Source: Bradyrhizobium rifense
GTDB taxonomy: Bacteria > Pseudomonadota > Alphaproteobacteria > Rhizobiales > Xanthobacteraceae
DNA length: 64,000 nucleotides
Direction of reading: 5' to 3'
Assembly: GCF_008123425.1 (NCBI RefSeq)
Contig: NZ_VSSS01000026.1
Location: forward strand, 123,730-187,729
The notes under the pieces were generated by a model. The model made no database searches, had not been told where the DNA came from, and saw only the letters and a list, made by a program, of their open reading frames with translations. Below, piece after piece: positions 27,770-36,244 of this stretch (positions within the stretch are counted from its first letter, which is position 1; each line of letters starts with the position of its first letter). The position numbers and the translations under genes are program-made.

Positions 27770-28489
27770 TCAGTCGAAGCGGAAATCCGAGAGGTCGATC
27801 GACACCATCAACGCATCGCGCATCGGCATCAGATCGTTGTCGCGGAGATAGATTCGCCGTCGCGTCGGAGTCGTGATCCCGTCGATAGTGACGAGATCGC
27901 ATACATATTGCGTGGTGGGGAAGTTTCCGGCCACCTCGACCCGATAGTCATGTCGCCGGATCAGCATATCAGGACCGAAATAGAAATCCTGCTCGCGGCT
28001 GTGACTTGCGATCCCCGCCGGGAAGCTCGCGCGCAGCCCGCGCCAGATCTCGGTGCCTTCATGCCAAGGTGGAATCTCCTGCACCTCGAATCCGTCCATG
28101 GCGAGCAGGAAGGGCGTGGTCAGATAGGTCCATAGCGCGTAGCCGTTGAAATAGGCGTGGTGCAGCGGATCCCAATGCGTCCGCATGTCGTGCCGCGTGA
28201 ACGACGTGCGCGGGTTCTTCCGCTCAGCCACGATACGTTCGTCCGCCGCGACGATGGCGATGCGTTCGGGGCTGAACTCGATACGCTGGCCGGGCTTCCC
28301 GAACGGCTCAACCGATGCCCACTGGCGATGAAGATCGATCCGCATGGTTCGTGGGTCCTGATCCTGATCGAGACCCTTCAGCGCCCAGAGATCGCCCCCC
28401 GTCACGATTGCGGCGGTGAGGCGCCTGTGCGCGTTCCATCGGCGCAGGCCGCCATGGGCTTCGATTGCATTTGCCAGCAGCGGAATCAT
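27770..28489 (-). CDS. Protein of unknown function, paralogue of 32539-33246
   Basis: About 239 residues from the ATG at 28489 (MIPLLANAIEAHGGLRRWN), chosen because it aligns with the paralogue start MALLDDAIDACGGLPRWN and has GAAGGG upstream; an ATG at 28510 would add 7 residues. Shared landmarks with the paralogue include an LW or IWNYL(A/T)TPFLLA segment, IPPW or LPPWxE, a TEIWRGLRxxFP or SETWRRLRxQFP segment and the end (V/T)xIDLSDF-like. No signal peptide. Neither protein matches a family I can name; the beta-rich second half could be a lipid- or ligand-binding barrel of the LolA type (speculative). It converges on the paralogue 1 regulator gene (11 bp gap). Confidence 0.7.
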   Translation of the reverse strand: MIPLLANAIEAHGGLRRWNAHRRLTAAIVTGGDLWALKGLDQDQDPRTMRIDLHRQWASVEPFGKPGQRIEFSPERIAIVAADERIVAERKNPRTSFTRHDMRTHWDPLHHAYFNGYALWTYLTTPFLLAMDGFEVQEIPPWHEGTEIWRGLRASFPAGIASHSREQDFYFGPDMLIRRHDYRVEVAGNFPTTQYVCDLVTIDGITTPTRRRIYLRDNDLMPMRDALMVSIDLSDFRFD

Positions 28490-28508
28490 CCGGGCCCTTC
28501 CCTCTCGC

Positions 28509-28528
28509 ATGGGGTGATGTCACCCCAT
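28509..28528. promoter_or_regulatory. Perfect 20-bp palindrome before the unknown-function gene
   Basis: Arms ATGGGGTGA and TCACCCCAT flank a 2-bp centre (TG). It lies 20 bp upstream of the chosen start codon at 28489 and just downstream of the CCTATC box linked with site B, so a bound dimer would block transcription. It has the form of a classic repressor operator. I saw no second copy in the window. Confidence 0.6.
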
Positions 28529-28558
28529 AGCGATAGGCCCGAACGCGGGCGGTCGCCC

Positions 28559-28583
28559 GTTAAGCGTTGTTAAGTGCCGTTGA
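28559..28583 (-). promoter_or_regulatory. Direct-repeat site B: GTTAA, GTTAA, GTTGA at 10-bp spacing
   Basis: Elements start at 28559, 28569 and 28579 on the plus strand (TTAAC form on the minus strand). The site is 70 bp upstream of the 28489 start and reads in that direction. CCTATC begins 21 nt after the last TAAC, matching site A. Proposed operator of the region 3 regulators. Confidence 0.6.
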
Positions 28584-28628
28584 GCTGCCGGCGGGGCGCA
28601 GCCCGAGCGGGACCGTTGGGCTCGTGTC

Positions 28629-29579
28629 CTAGTGCCCGTCCAGCCGCGCCAGAAAGTCGCGGACGATCGATGCGATCTCGTCGGTTGCCTCATCCAGCGC
28701 GAAATGGCCGGCTTCGAGGATATGGACCTCGGCATCGGGCACGTCGTCGCGATAGGCGGTGGCGCCAGCAACGGTGAAGGACGGATCGTATTTCCCCCAG
28801 ACCACCAGCGTCGGCGGCTTGGTCTTGCGCAACCAGTCCTGCCACTTCGGATATGAGGCGACGTTGGTACGGTAATCCAGGAACAGCGTGGTCTGGATTT
28901 CGGCCTGTCCGGGACGGGTCAGGAACGCATATTCGTCGGTCCAGGTGTCGGGGTCGTAGCGTTCCGGGCGCGGGCTCGTGCCGAGGTGCCGCTGACGCGT
29001 CGCCTCGAGCGAGGTGAAGTTGGCCTTGAGCGCCTCGAGCTCGTGGGCCGGGTCGGCCCAGTATTTCCGTCGTGCAGCCCAGAGCGGGCTGAGGCCTTGC
29101 TCATGCGATACCGCATTCTGGATGACGATGGCGCGGACCCGTTCCGGATGGGGCAACGCCATCCGGAAGCCAACGGGACCACCGTAGTCCTGCATGAACA
29201 GCACGTAGTTGGTCAGGCCAAGCTTGCTCGTCAGTTCGCCGATCACGCCGGCGATGTTGTCGAACGTGTAGTTGAAGTCAGACGGCGGCGGTGCGCTGCT
29301 GTTGCCGAACCCGGGATAGTCGGGCGCAATGAGATGGTATTTGTCCGCAAGCAGCGGCAGCAATGGCTCCCACATCCGCGAGGAGGATGGAAAGCCGTGA
29401 AGCAGCAGCACGGTTGGAGCGTCAGCCGGCCCGGCCTCGCGATAGAAGATCTTGAGGCCCTGGACCTCGACCGTGTGATAGCTGATCGAGCGTCGGCTGG
29501 ACCGCAGGTCTTGGGCAGGGGCGGGCAGCGTCATGCTGATCATAGCGACCGAGAGAGTAAGCAAGGTTGGCATGTTCAT
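28629..29579 (-). CDS. Secreted alpha/beta hydrolase (epoxide hydrolase/haloalkane dehalogenase type)
   Basis: About 316 residues from the ATG at 29579 (MNMPTLLTLSVAMISMTLPA), which gives a Sec signal peptide cleaved near PAPAQ. The oxyanion motif HGFPSSSRMW, the DYPGFG turn, and the nucleophile elbow FMQDYGGPVG with Asp as nucleophile place it with epoxide hydrolases and dehalogenases rather than Ser esterases. The catalytic His lies in EAGHFALDE. It is the last gene of the minus-strand set DJ-1, crotonase, HbpS-VOC, hydrolase. Substrate unknown; the second hydrolase at 38299 is a different subfamily. Confidence 0.88.
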   Translation of the reverse strand: MNMPTLLTLSVAMISMTLPAPAQDLRSSRRSISYHTVEVQGLKIFYREAGPADAPTVLLLHGFPSSSRMWEPLLPLLADKYHLIAPDYPGFGNSSAPPPSDFNYTFDNIAGVIGELTSKLGLTNYVLFMQDYGGPVGFRMALPHPERVRAIVIQNAVSHEQGLSPLWAARRKYWADPAHELEALKANFTSLEATRQRHLGTSPRPERYDPDTWTDEYAFLTRPGQAEIQTTLFLDYRTNVASYPKWQDWLRKTKPPTLVVWGKYDPSFTVAGATAYRDDVPDAEVHILEAGHFALDEATDEIASIVRDFLARLDGH

Positions 29580-29625
29580 GGCGCTGCGCCTTCCGTATTT
29601 CGAGAGATTGGGCGGGGGAGCTGTG

Positions 29626-30600
29626 TTATCCTGCCGCCACCATGATGGACTTGAGGCCGAGGTCGCTTGTTCCCTCACGGCTGCGCTGGGTAGCTTCCAC
29701 GTGACGGACGACGTCCGTCAGCTCCGGCGTAAAGCTCTCGTCGCCGTCCTCGATGTGGCCGGTCAATCGCGCCGTGATCTCCTGGAACACCCAGCCATTG
29801 CCGTCGGGATCACTGAACGATGCATAGGAGGCATAGCTCTTGCGCTGCGGGTTAGGTCCTGCGGCAAGCACGCCCGATCGGGCATGGTGAAAGATGCCGC
29901 CGGTATCGTAGAAGGCATCACTGACGGCGAAGCCGCGACGATCGAGCTCGCTGCGCGCCGCCATGATATCGGAAACGACCAGATGAAGCCCTTGCACCGA
30001 ACCCGGTAACGCAGTCGTGACGTTCTTGCCGAAGATGATCGAGCATCCCGAGCCGGGCGGGGTGAACTGGATTACGCGGTAGTCGTCGCCCGTGTAGTCG
30101 AGATCGAGCCGCCAGCCGAGGTCGCCATAGAAGCGCTTGGCGCGATCAGCGTCCGTGACTGGCAGGACGATGACCTCGATGTTCATCTTGACGATGTCCG
30201 AGGCTACCGGCTCGCGGAGCCCAGCTTCGAGGATTGCGACGTCCTGATCGACGGTACCGCCGCTGATGCCAACGCCAGCGACCAGTTGGCCGTCGACTTT
30301 CAGCGGCGCACCGCCGCCCATGGAGCAAAACCGCCCGCCGGCGAGGCCCATCATCGGGAACAGCGCCTGTCCGGGCTGCACAAGTGGCGAAAGGTCTGCC
30401 GTGCGAAGTCCGACCAGCGCAGACGTGTACGCCTTGCGCTCCGACAGTTCGAGCGAAAACGTCGGCGCGCCATTCATCCGATGCTTGAGAATGATGTTGC
30501 CATGAACATCGATGACGCAAACGGCCACCGGAACCTTGGCTTGAGCGGCCTGTGCCTCGATGCGTTCGGCGATTGCCTTGGTGTATGCGAGCAAGTCCAT
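29626..30600 (-). CDS. HbpS/GlcG-like domain fused to a VOC (glyoxalase-fold) domain
   Basis: About 324 residues from the ATG at 30600 (MDLLAYTKAIAERIEAQA), preceded by GGAAGGA. Residues about 1-135 are a GlcG/HbpS domain (VCVIDVHGNIILKHRMNGAPTFSLELSERKAYTSA, LAGGRFCSMGGGAPLKVDGQLVAGVGISGG), a family that binds heme or small ligands in redox sensing. Residues about 140-290 are a VOC domain (IEVIVLPVTDADRAKRFYGDLGWRLDLDY, then IQFTPPGSGCSIIFGKN) very like the stand-alone VOC protein at 37352-38041. The two domains are normally separate proteins. It lies 47 bp upstream of the hydrolase gene in an apparent operon. Confidence 0.87.
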   Translation of the reverse strand: MDLLAYTKAIAERIEAQAAQAKVPVAVCVIDVHGNIILKHRMNGAPTFSLELSERKAYTSALVGLRTADLSPLVQPGQALFPMMGLAGGRFCSMGGGAPLKVDGQLVAGVGISGGTVDQDVAILEAGLREPVASDIVKMNIEVIVLPVTDADRAKRFYGDLGWRLDLDYTGDDYRVIQFTPPGSGCSIIFGKNVTTALPGSVQGLHLVVSDIMAARSELDRRGFAVSDAFYDTGGIFHHARSGVLAAGPNPQRKSYASYASFSDPDGNGWVFQEITARLTGHIEDGDESFTPELTDVVRHVEATQRSREGTSDLGLKSIMVAAG

Positions 30601-30649
30601 GATCTGTCCTTCCAATTGTTCTGATGAACGAGGAATAGTCGGTGTGTGG

Positions 30650-31489
30650 TCAGCCAAGGCGCGTCAGATAGGACCCGATGTGATCCTCAGCGTCGCCGGG
30701 ACGGTGGAAGCCCTGTTCGAAGAAGGCCTTGATCCTGTCCTGGGCAGCCGGTCGCGTGACCGAGGTCATGCAGGCTTCCCAGCCGGCCGCGATCTCGACG
30801 TCCGCAGGCAGGCTTGCGGCGTTGACGAGCCGCTTGGTGTTCGCGATCGCCCATTTGTCAAAGGACGCCATGCGGTTCGCCAGCTTGTCGACGAAGCCAT
30901 CGAGTTCGGCATCGGGCAGCGACCTGTTCACATAGCCATAGGCGGCTGCGAGATCGGCATCGATGTCATCCGAGCTCAGGAGCACTTCGAGTGCTCGCTG
31001 CCGGCCCATCTGGCCCGGCAATCGTGCCATCGGGCCACCGCCGGCAACCAGGCCGACACCGACCTCCCATTGCGACAAGCGGGCCTTCTCGCGGCTTGCA
31101 AAGCTCATGTCGCAGGCAAGCGCAATCTCGCTTCCGTTTCCGGTCGCGCGGCCGCGGATCAGGGCGATCGACACGACCGGCATGCGGGTGATGCGGACGA
31201 GGATGTCCGGCCAGGCTTCCAGGCCCGTCGGCCCTTGCGGCATATCGGTGAGGTCCTTGAAATTGGCGAAGAAGTCGCTGTGGTTCAGAAAGAAGCCTTC
31301 GACCGCGCTGTCGAAGACGATGACTTTGACGTCCTTGTCGGCCTCGACAGCCGTGACGATGTCGCGCATCTCGCGAACAAGTTGCGGGCCCATCACATTG
31401 AGCGGCGGATTGTCGAAGGTGATCCGCCAATAGGCCGCCGAGCGGCGGGTGACTCGAATCTGCGTTGTTGTCTTCGTCGTCGTGTCCAT
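30650..31489 (-). CDS. Enoyl-CoA hydratase/isomerase (crotonase) family protein, copy 1
   Basis: About 279 residues from the ATG at 31489 (MDTTTKTTTQIRVTRR) with GGAGG upstream. The crotonase fold is clear: ITFDNPPLNVMGPQLVREM, the oxyanion region RGRATGNGSELALACDM and the second motif LSQWEVGVGLVAGGGPMARL. Both acidic residues used by hydratases (Glu in GSEL, Glu in SQWE) are kept. It is a paralogue of 39678-40526, sharing the RGRATG(N/V)GSELALA and VLLS(S/A)DDI segments. No CoA ligase or thiolase is nearby, so hydratase of a CoA ester is only the family default. A hairpin lies between it and the upstream DJ-1 gene. Confidence 0.87.
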   Translation of the reverse strand: MDTTTKTTTQIRVTRRSAAYWRITFDNPPLNVMGPQLVREMRDIVTAVEADKDVKVIVFDSAVEGFFLNHSDFFANFKDLTDMPQGPTGLEAWPDILVRITRMPVVSIALIRGRATGNGSEIALACDMSFASREKARLSQWEVGVGLVAGGGPMARLPGQMGRQRALEVLLSSDDIDADLAAAYGYVNRSLPDAELDGFVDKLANRMASFDKWAIANTKRLVNAASLPADVEIAAGWEACMTSVTRPAAQDRIKAFFEQGFHRPGDAEDHIGSYLTRLG

Positions 31490-31602
31490 GGGAGCCTCCA
31501 GCTCTGGGGCCGTCGTGGCGGCCGGGTTCATCGTCACGCGTCTGATCGCTCTCCGAGCGCCGATCGGCGACGGAGTTGCGCTAGCTTCTATTTTGACGGG
31601 GT

Positions 31603-31627
31603 GGAGAGGTGCTCGTCACACCTCTCC
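31603..31627 (-). terminator. Hairpin between DJ-1-like gene and crotonase copy 1
   Basis: A perfect 9-bp stem (GGAGAGGTG / CACCTCTCC) with a 7-nt loop begins 13 bp after the DJ-1 gene stop. No T-run follows, so it may lower read-through, or protect the upstream mRNA end, rather than stop transcription fully. Crotonase copy 2 is preceded by a similar hairpin (39618-39648). Confidence 0.5.
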
Positions 31628-31639
31628 TGGAGCGTGTGC

Positions 31640-32338
31640 TTACGCGGCCGACTTGGCCTGCTGGGCCAGTGCGGCCAGCAGTGCCTTCGCGGCCGGACCG
31701 GACGAGTGCGGGTTCTGGCCGGTGATCAGGAGGCCGTCCTTGACGACGTGGACGCCCCAATTGGCGGTCTTCGAGAAGACGGCACCGAGCTTCAGCATCT
31801 CGTCCTCGACGAGGAAAGGCACGACCTTGGTGAGGCCCACGTCTTCCTCTTCGCCATTGGTGAAGCCCGTCACTTCCTTGCCTTCGACCAGCGGCTTGCC
31901 GTTCGGCGCCTTGACGTGGCGCAGTGCGCCGGTCGAGTGGCAGACCACCGCGATTGTCTTGCCCGCGGCGATGAAGGACTCGATCAGCCCAGCCGAATCC
32001 TTGTCCTCGGCGAGGTCCCACATCGGGCCGTGGCCACCGGGATAGAACACGGTGTCGAAGTCTTCCTGCCTGACGCTGTCGAGGCGAACGGTCTTGTCGA
32101 GCTGAGCTTCGGCCGCCGCATCCGCCTCGAAGCGGAGCGTGAGGTCGGTGCGGGATTCGGGCTCGTTGCTCTTGGGATCGAGCGGCGGACGGCCGCCCTT
32201 CGGAGAGGCGAGAGTGATCTCGGCTCCAGAATCCTTGAAGACGAAATAGGGTGCTGCGAGCTCTTCGAGCCAGAAGCCGGTCTTGCGTCCGGTGTTGCCC
32301 AACTGGTCGTGCGAGGTGATGACCATCAATACTTTCAT
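31640..32338 (-). CDS. DJ-1/PfpI-superfamily protein (Hsp31-like)
   Basis: About 232 residues from the ATG at 32338 (MKVLMVITSHDQLGNTGRKT), preceded by GGGAG. It has the class I amidotransferase-like fold with the nucleophile Cys in AVVCHSTGAL, the acid segment GFWLEELAAPYFVFKDSGAEITLASPKGG and the FYPGGHGPMWDL turn. Hsp31-like members act as glyoxalase III, deglycase-type or chaperone proteins in electrophile stress. It seems to be the first gene of the 31640-28629 set, with TAAC repeat site C about 130 bp upstream. Confidence 0.88.
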   Translation of the reverse strand: MKVLMVITSHDQLGNTGRKTGFWLEELAAPYFVFKDSGAEITLASPKGGRPPLDPKSNEPESRTDLTLRFEADAAAEAQLDKTVRLDSVRQEDFDTVFYPGGHGPMWDLAEDKDSAGLIESFIAAGKTIAVVCHSTGALRHVKAPNGKPLVEGKEVTGFTNGEEEDVGLTKVVPFLVEDEMLKLGAVFSKTANWGVHVVKDGLLITGQNPHSSGPAAKALLAALAQQAKSAA

Positions 32339-32467
32339 AGCTGACTCCCGTGATTGCGTTCGCTGGATGAGGCCACTCCCTAGAGATGGAGTGCGCGGCT
32401 TAGGTCTCGTTCGAGCTCGTAACGTTGTTCGCTGCTCGTGAGACGCAATCTGCACCCAGGCCGGGCT

Positions 32468-32490
32468 GTTAGCTCGTTATGTATTGTTAG
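32468..32490 (-). promoter_or_regulatory. Direct-repeat site C: GTTAG, GTTAT, GTTAG
   Basis: Elements start at 32468, 32476 and 32486 on the plus strand (spacing 8 then 10). On the minus strand: CTAAC-N5-ATAAC-N3-CTAAC. The site lies 130 bp upstream of the DJ-1-like gene and reads toward it. The TAACGAGCTAA arrangement is shared with site F (38193-38204), where the last interval is also 8. Confidence 0.6.
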
Positions 32491-32538
32491 ACGGTGAGAG
32501 TGGGGAGTTTGGTCAGGCTCGTTGCCTGTTTGACGACG

Positions 32539-33246
32539 TCACTCGAAGACGGCGTCGAAAATCTCGACGTCGATTAGCACAGGCTTGGCGATGACGGTGC
32601 CGTCGGGCTGCAGCGTCAGCGTGCGCCGAAGGGTTGGAACCACGATGCCGTTGAAGTTCTCGTGGGCCCACGAGTAGTGCGCGACACGTGCGCCGAGGAG
32701 ATCGTGATCGGTCCGTCGCTGCAAAGCGTTCCCATCGAAGTAGAACACTTGCTCGGAGGCGAGGCTGATCGGGCCCGGCGGGAATTGCACGCGAAGGCGC
32801 CGCCAAGTCTCACTATTCTCCTGCCACGGCGGCAGCTCCTCGATCACGACGTGGGGGCGAGCGAGGAGGAATGGGGTGGCGAGATAATTCCAGATCGCGA
32901 CGCCGCAGAAGAAGACCAGATGCAGTTCGTCCGCCAGCGCATGTGTGCCATTGGTCGGGAAAGCAAGGCTCGGGTTGCGCCACGTCCGCAGCACCTGGCC
33001 ATCCACGCTTTCGATCGTGATCGCGTCCGGCGCAAACGCACCGGACTGTTCGCCGCCAGTGATGCCGGTGAAGCGGACCGATTGCGTCCGCGTCGATCCC
33101 TCCGCGGTGACGTCCTTGAATTCGCGGGCATGTCCGGCATCGGAGAACAGGGCCCCTCCAACGGAAAGATGCAGCGTGAACCGGCTCAAGCTGTTCCAGC
33201 GGGGCAAGCCGCCGCAGGCGTCGATCGCATCGTCAAGAAGTGCCAT
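32539..33246 (-). CDS. Protein of unknown function, paralogue of 27770-28489
   Basis: 235 residues starting MALLDDAIDACGGLPRWNSLSRF. It shares with the paralogue the N-terminal AIxACGGLxRWN motif, the NYLATPFLLA segment, ELPPWQENSETWRRLRVQFP and the arrangement of beta-strand-like stretches (SEQVFYFDGNALQRRTDHDLLG, VVPTLRRTLTL). There is no signal peptide and no recognised domain. A TTAG direct repeat (site D) lies 60 bp upstream, as for its paralogue, so both are probably regulated in the same way. Each lies beside a STAND-like regulator gene. Confidence 0.7.
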   Translation of the reverse strand: MALLDDAIDACGGLPRWNSLSRFTLHLSVGGALFSDAGHAREFKDVTAEGSTRTQSVRFTGITGGEQSGAFAPDAITIESVDGQVLRTWRNPSLAFPTNGTHALADELHLVFFCGVAIWNYLATPFLLARPHVVIEELPPWQENSETWRRLRVQFPPGPISLASEQVFYFDGNALQRRTDHDLLGARVAHYSWAHENFNGIVVPTLRRTLTLQPDGTVIAKPVLIDVEIFDAVFE

Positions 33247-33305
33247 GTCTCACTGCATCCACCATGAATTGTCGTCACCATGGCGGGGCGAGGGCGGCTT
33301 GGCGT

Positions 33306-33330
33306 GTTAGAAGTTGTTAGGAGTTGCAAG
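33306..33330 (-). promoter_or_regulatory. Direct-repeat site D: GTTAG, GTTAG and a degenerate third copy
   Basis: GTTAG starts at 33306 and 33316; the next 10-bp step (33326) reads GCAAG. On the minus strand this is TTGC-N6-TAAC-N6-TAAC, 60 bp upstream of the 33246 start and reading toward it. Site G also has TTGC in place of one TAAC, so this variant may be tolerated. Confidence 0.55.
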
Positions 33331-33364
33331 AGCCTGATCGGGCGGTATCACGTTGAAGATGCTC

Positions 33365-36202
33365 TTAATTCAGCGCGCTCAGGAGCCCCCTCGCGGCGAC
33401 GAGGTCGCGGCTCGACAGGCCTTCCTGATATTGCCCGACCAGCGGAGCGAGCAGGGCCTGCGCATCGCGCTTTCGTCCGGCCCGCTGCCAGACGCGAGCC
33501 AGGCTCATCGCCCCCCGCAGCTCCCAGCCGCGCGCATGTTGCCGGCGCGACAAGGCAAGCGATTGCTGAAGGTACGCTTCGGCCTCCGTCGCCCTGGCGG
33601 ATTGGACCAGGATGTCCGCCTTGACCCGGAGCATTTCCGGCATATCGAAGGATTCGCCGTGATCGCCGATCTGGGCGATGGCTTCGTCGATTGTGCGCAA
33701 GGCCTCATCGGCCTCGTTCTGGGCCGCCAGACCCTCCGCGAGCGCCGTTGCAAATACCGTCGTCATGATCCGGTGCCGCGTCGCGTACAGGGTCGCCTGG
33801 CTGCGGCGAAGATGCTCGATGCCGCCGGCGATGTCCCCGCGGCGGAGCAGGAGCTCGCCCTTCTGGCCGATGCCGACCGCGTGATAGGGGCCGAGGAAGT
33901 GCCGCGCGGAATGGTCGATCAGCCGCTCGATCAGGCTTTCGGCGCTGGCCCAGTCGCCGACCCACAGAAACACGTAGATGGTCCAGATCAGGGAAATGCC
34001 GAGCGTCAGGGGTTGCTCGAGCTGCTCGGCCTGGCGCACCGTGTATCTCGCCGCCTCGATGGCACGGTCGGGCCGGCCGCTGAGCCAGAGCCCGCGCGCC
34101 AAGGCGACCAAGGCGACAATGCGGTCGTCATAGCCGAGATGGCCGATATTCAGCCGCTGCGAGCCCGGATTGTGCACCATCGCGCTCTCGCAGAACTGGA
34201 CGGCCTTGTTCTGGTTGCCGATCAGATGATGCGCCACACCCAGCATCCACTCGACGTTCAGCGTGCTGGTCGGGTCGTTCAGCTTCCTGGCGACACCTTC
34301 GGCCTGTACGCCGGTGCCGAGTGCGCCGTGAAAATCTCCGACACGGGTCAGGTAGATGTGCAGCCCGCGCAACAGCCAGAGCTGCCAGTGCAGGTCGTCG
34401 AGCGCCTCGGCCAGTTGCAGGCTTCGCGTGAACGCCGACCGGACTCCTTCCGTGTTGCCTTGCGTGAACATCACGGAGACGCCGAGGGCCGCCTGCAAAG
34501 TCATTTCCTTGCGACTGTCGAAATTGTCGGCAGAGGCGAGCGCCTGCTGGGTCCAGCTATGGCATTCCGTCAGCAATGTCAGCTCAAGGAAGAACTGCGC
34601 GGCCGAAGCTGCAAGATCCACGGCGAGCGCGCGATCGCCGTGCTCCGAGAAGCTCCAGGTCAGCGCGGCCCGTACATTCGGCAGATGGTCGGCATAGGGC
34701 AGGAAGCCGCCCGCGCTGTGCATGCCGTTGGACTTGATCGAGATGTCGTGCAGGAAGTCGCGCAAATATTCAGCGTGGGCGCGCGCCACCCGGGTCGCTT
34801 CCCCGCTTTCGGTGAGTTTGTCGCCCGCAAAGGCGCGGGTCGTGTCGAGCAGGCGGTATCTCAGTCGCCGTTCTGCAGGCGACGTTGCAATCAGGGATTT
34901 CGACAGCAGATTCGAGATCGCTTCGACCGCCTCCGCCTCGTCGATGCCCTGGCTTGCGGCGACGGCGAGCGCAGCTTCCAGCGTGAAGGGCCCGACGAAG
35001 ACCGACAGGCCGCGCAGTGTCGCGCTCTCGGTCTGGGGCAGGAGGTCGTAGCTCCAGCTCAGCGCCGCGCTCAGCGTCTGGTGCCGGGGTATAGCGGTGC
35101 GGCGTCCCCGCCACAGCAGCAAGAAACGGCTGTCGAGCAGCGAGGCCGTGCCGGCAATCCCGTAGGCGTTGACCCGTCCGGCGGCAAGCTCGATTGCAAG
35201 CGCAATGCCGTCCAGGCGCCGGCAGATATCGGCGACGAGCGGCGCATCCTCTTCACTGAGTTCGAATTCGCTCAGGCTTTCGGCAATTCGCTCGACGAAA
35301 AGCTGGCTCGCCGGGTAGGCAAGGATGTCGGCCATGCTGAGCCCGTCGCGTTGTGGCGGACAATCCAGCGGAAACAGCCGGTACACCCGTTCTCCCTCGG
35401 TGCGAAAGGATTCGCGGCTGGTGGCGAGAACATGCTGCCCCTCGGCTTCCCGCACCATGCGCTCCACCAGCGGAGCGAGCTCGTCGATGATGTGCTCGCA
35501 GCTGTCGAGGACCAGCAGCGTCCGGCGGTTGCGCAGTGACTGCAGCAGCCCGGGTATCGGGTCGTCGGAATTGACGGTCAGGCCAAGCGCCGCGGCAATT
35601 GTGCCGGGAACGAGCCGCGGCTCCGTCAGCGCGCCAAAATCCACGAAGCAGACCTGGCCCTCGAAGCTCGCAAGCTGACCATGCGCCACGGCAAGTGCAA
35701 CCGAGGTCTTGCCGATGCCGCCGGGTCCGACGATGGTGACGAACCGATGCAGGGACAGTTCAGTCGCGATCTTCTCGACGGCGTCGTCCCGGCCAATCAT
35801 CTTTGCGAGCGGGGCGGGTAGGGACCGGAGCGAGGAGACGGTCGTGCTTGGCCGGCTCTCCGCAGGCGCGGCGCGGAGCAGCGGTGCCGTGAAACAATAG
35901 CCGCGGCCAGGTACGTTGACGACATAACGGGAGCCTTCGCCGGTATCGCCCAGGGCCTTGCGCAGGGACGTGATGTGAAAGCGCAGGCTACCCTCGTCGA
36001 CATTGACGTCGGCCCAGATCCGCTTGACCAATTCCCGCTTGTCCACCACCTCGCCGGCGCGCTCGGCGAGAAAAATGAGGATATCGAGCGCGCGGCCGCC
36101 AAGATGAAGCGGGACGCCATCCTTCTCAAGCAACCGCGACCGGGGGAGCAGCCGAAAAGCCCCGAAGGAAATGGCAAAGTCCTGGTCGTTAGTGTCCGGC
36201 AC
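33365..36202 (-). CDS. Winged-helix/STAND-like ATPase regulator, paralogue 2
   Basis: 945 residues from a GTG at 36202. The winged helix is at about 10-108 (LGGRALDILIFLAERAGEVVDKRELVKRIWADVNV, recognition helix SLRFHITSLRKALGD, wing NVPGRGYCF). Walker A GPGGIGKT is at 159-166 and Walker B LLVLDSCEH follows. The C-terminal half is helical with TPR-like repeats. It aligns without gaps to paralogue 3 over at least the first 170 residues, and its recognition helix is almost identical to that of paralogue 3, so the two should read the same sites. The promoter at 36245-36272 is shared with paralogue 3. It lies between targets carrying sites D and G. Confidence 0.9.
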   Translation of the reverse strand: MPDTNDQDFAISFGAFRLLPRSRLLEKDGVPLHLGGRALDILIFLAERAGEVVDKRELVKRIWADVNVDEGSLRFHITSLRKALGDTGEGSRYVVNVPGRGYCFTAPLLRAAPAESRPSTTVSSLRSLPAPLAKMIGRDDAVEKIATELSLHRFVTIVGPGGIGKTSVALAVAHGQLASFEGQVCFVDFGALTEPRLVPGTIAAALGLTVNSDDPIPGLLQSLRNRRTLLVLDSCEHIIDELAPLVERMVREAEGQHVLATSRESFRTEGERVYRLFPLDCPPQRDGLSMADILAYPASQLFVERIAESLSEFELSEEDAPLVADICRRLDGIALAIELAAGRVNAYGIAGTASLLDSRFLLLWRGRRTAIPRHQTLSAALSWSYDLLPQTESATLRGLSVFVGPFTLEAALAVAASQGIDEAEAVEAISNLLSKSLIATSPAERRLRYRLLDTTRAFAGDKLTESGEATRVARAHAEYLRDFLHDISIKSNGMHSAGGFLPYADHLPNVRAALTWSFSEHGDRALAVDLAASAAQFFLELTLLTECHSWTQQALASADNFDSRKEMTLQAALGVSVMFTQGNTEGVRSAFTRSLQLAEALDDLHWQLWLLRGLHIYLTRVGDFHGALGTGVQAEGVARKLNDPTSTLNVEWMLGVAHHLIGNQNKAVQFCESAMVHNPGSQRLNIGHLGYDDRIVALVALARGLWLSGRPDRAIEAARYTVRQAEQLEQPLTLGISLIWTIYVFLWVGDWASAESLIERLIDHSARHFLGPYHAVGIGQKGELLLRRGDIAGGIEHLRRSQATLYATRHRIMTTVFATALAEGLAAQNEADEALRTIDEAIAQIGDHGESFDMPEMLRVKADILVQSARATEAEAYLQQSLALSRRQHARGWELRGAMSLARVWQRAGRKRDAQALLAPLVGQYQEGLSSRDLVAARGLLSALN

Positions 36203-36244
36203 GCGCCATGATTCCAGCGAAAGGAAAGTGCTGCTGTCTGTCTT

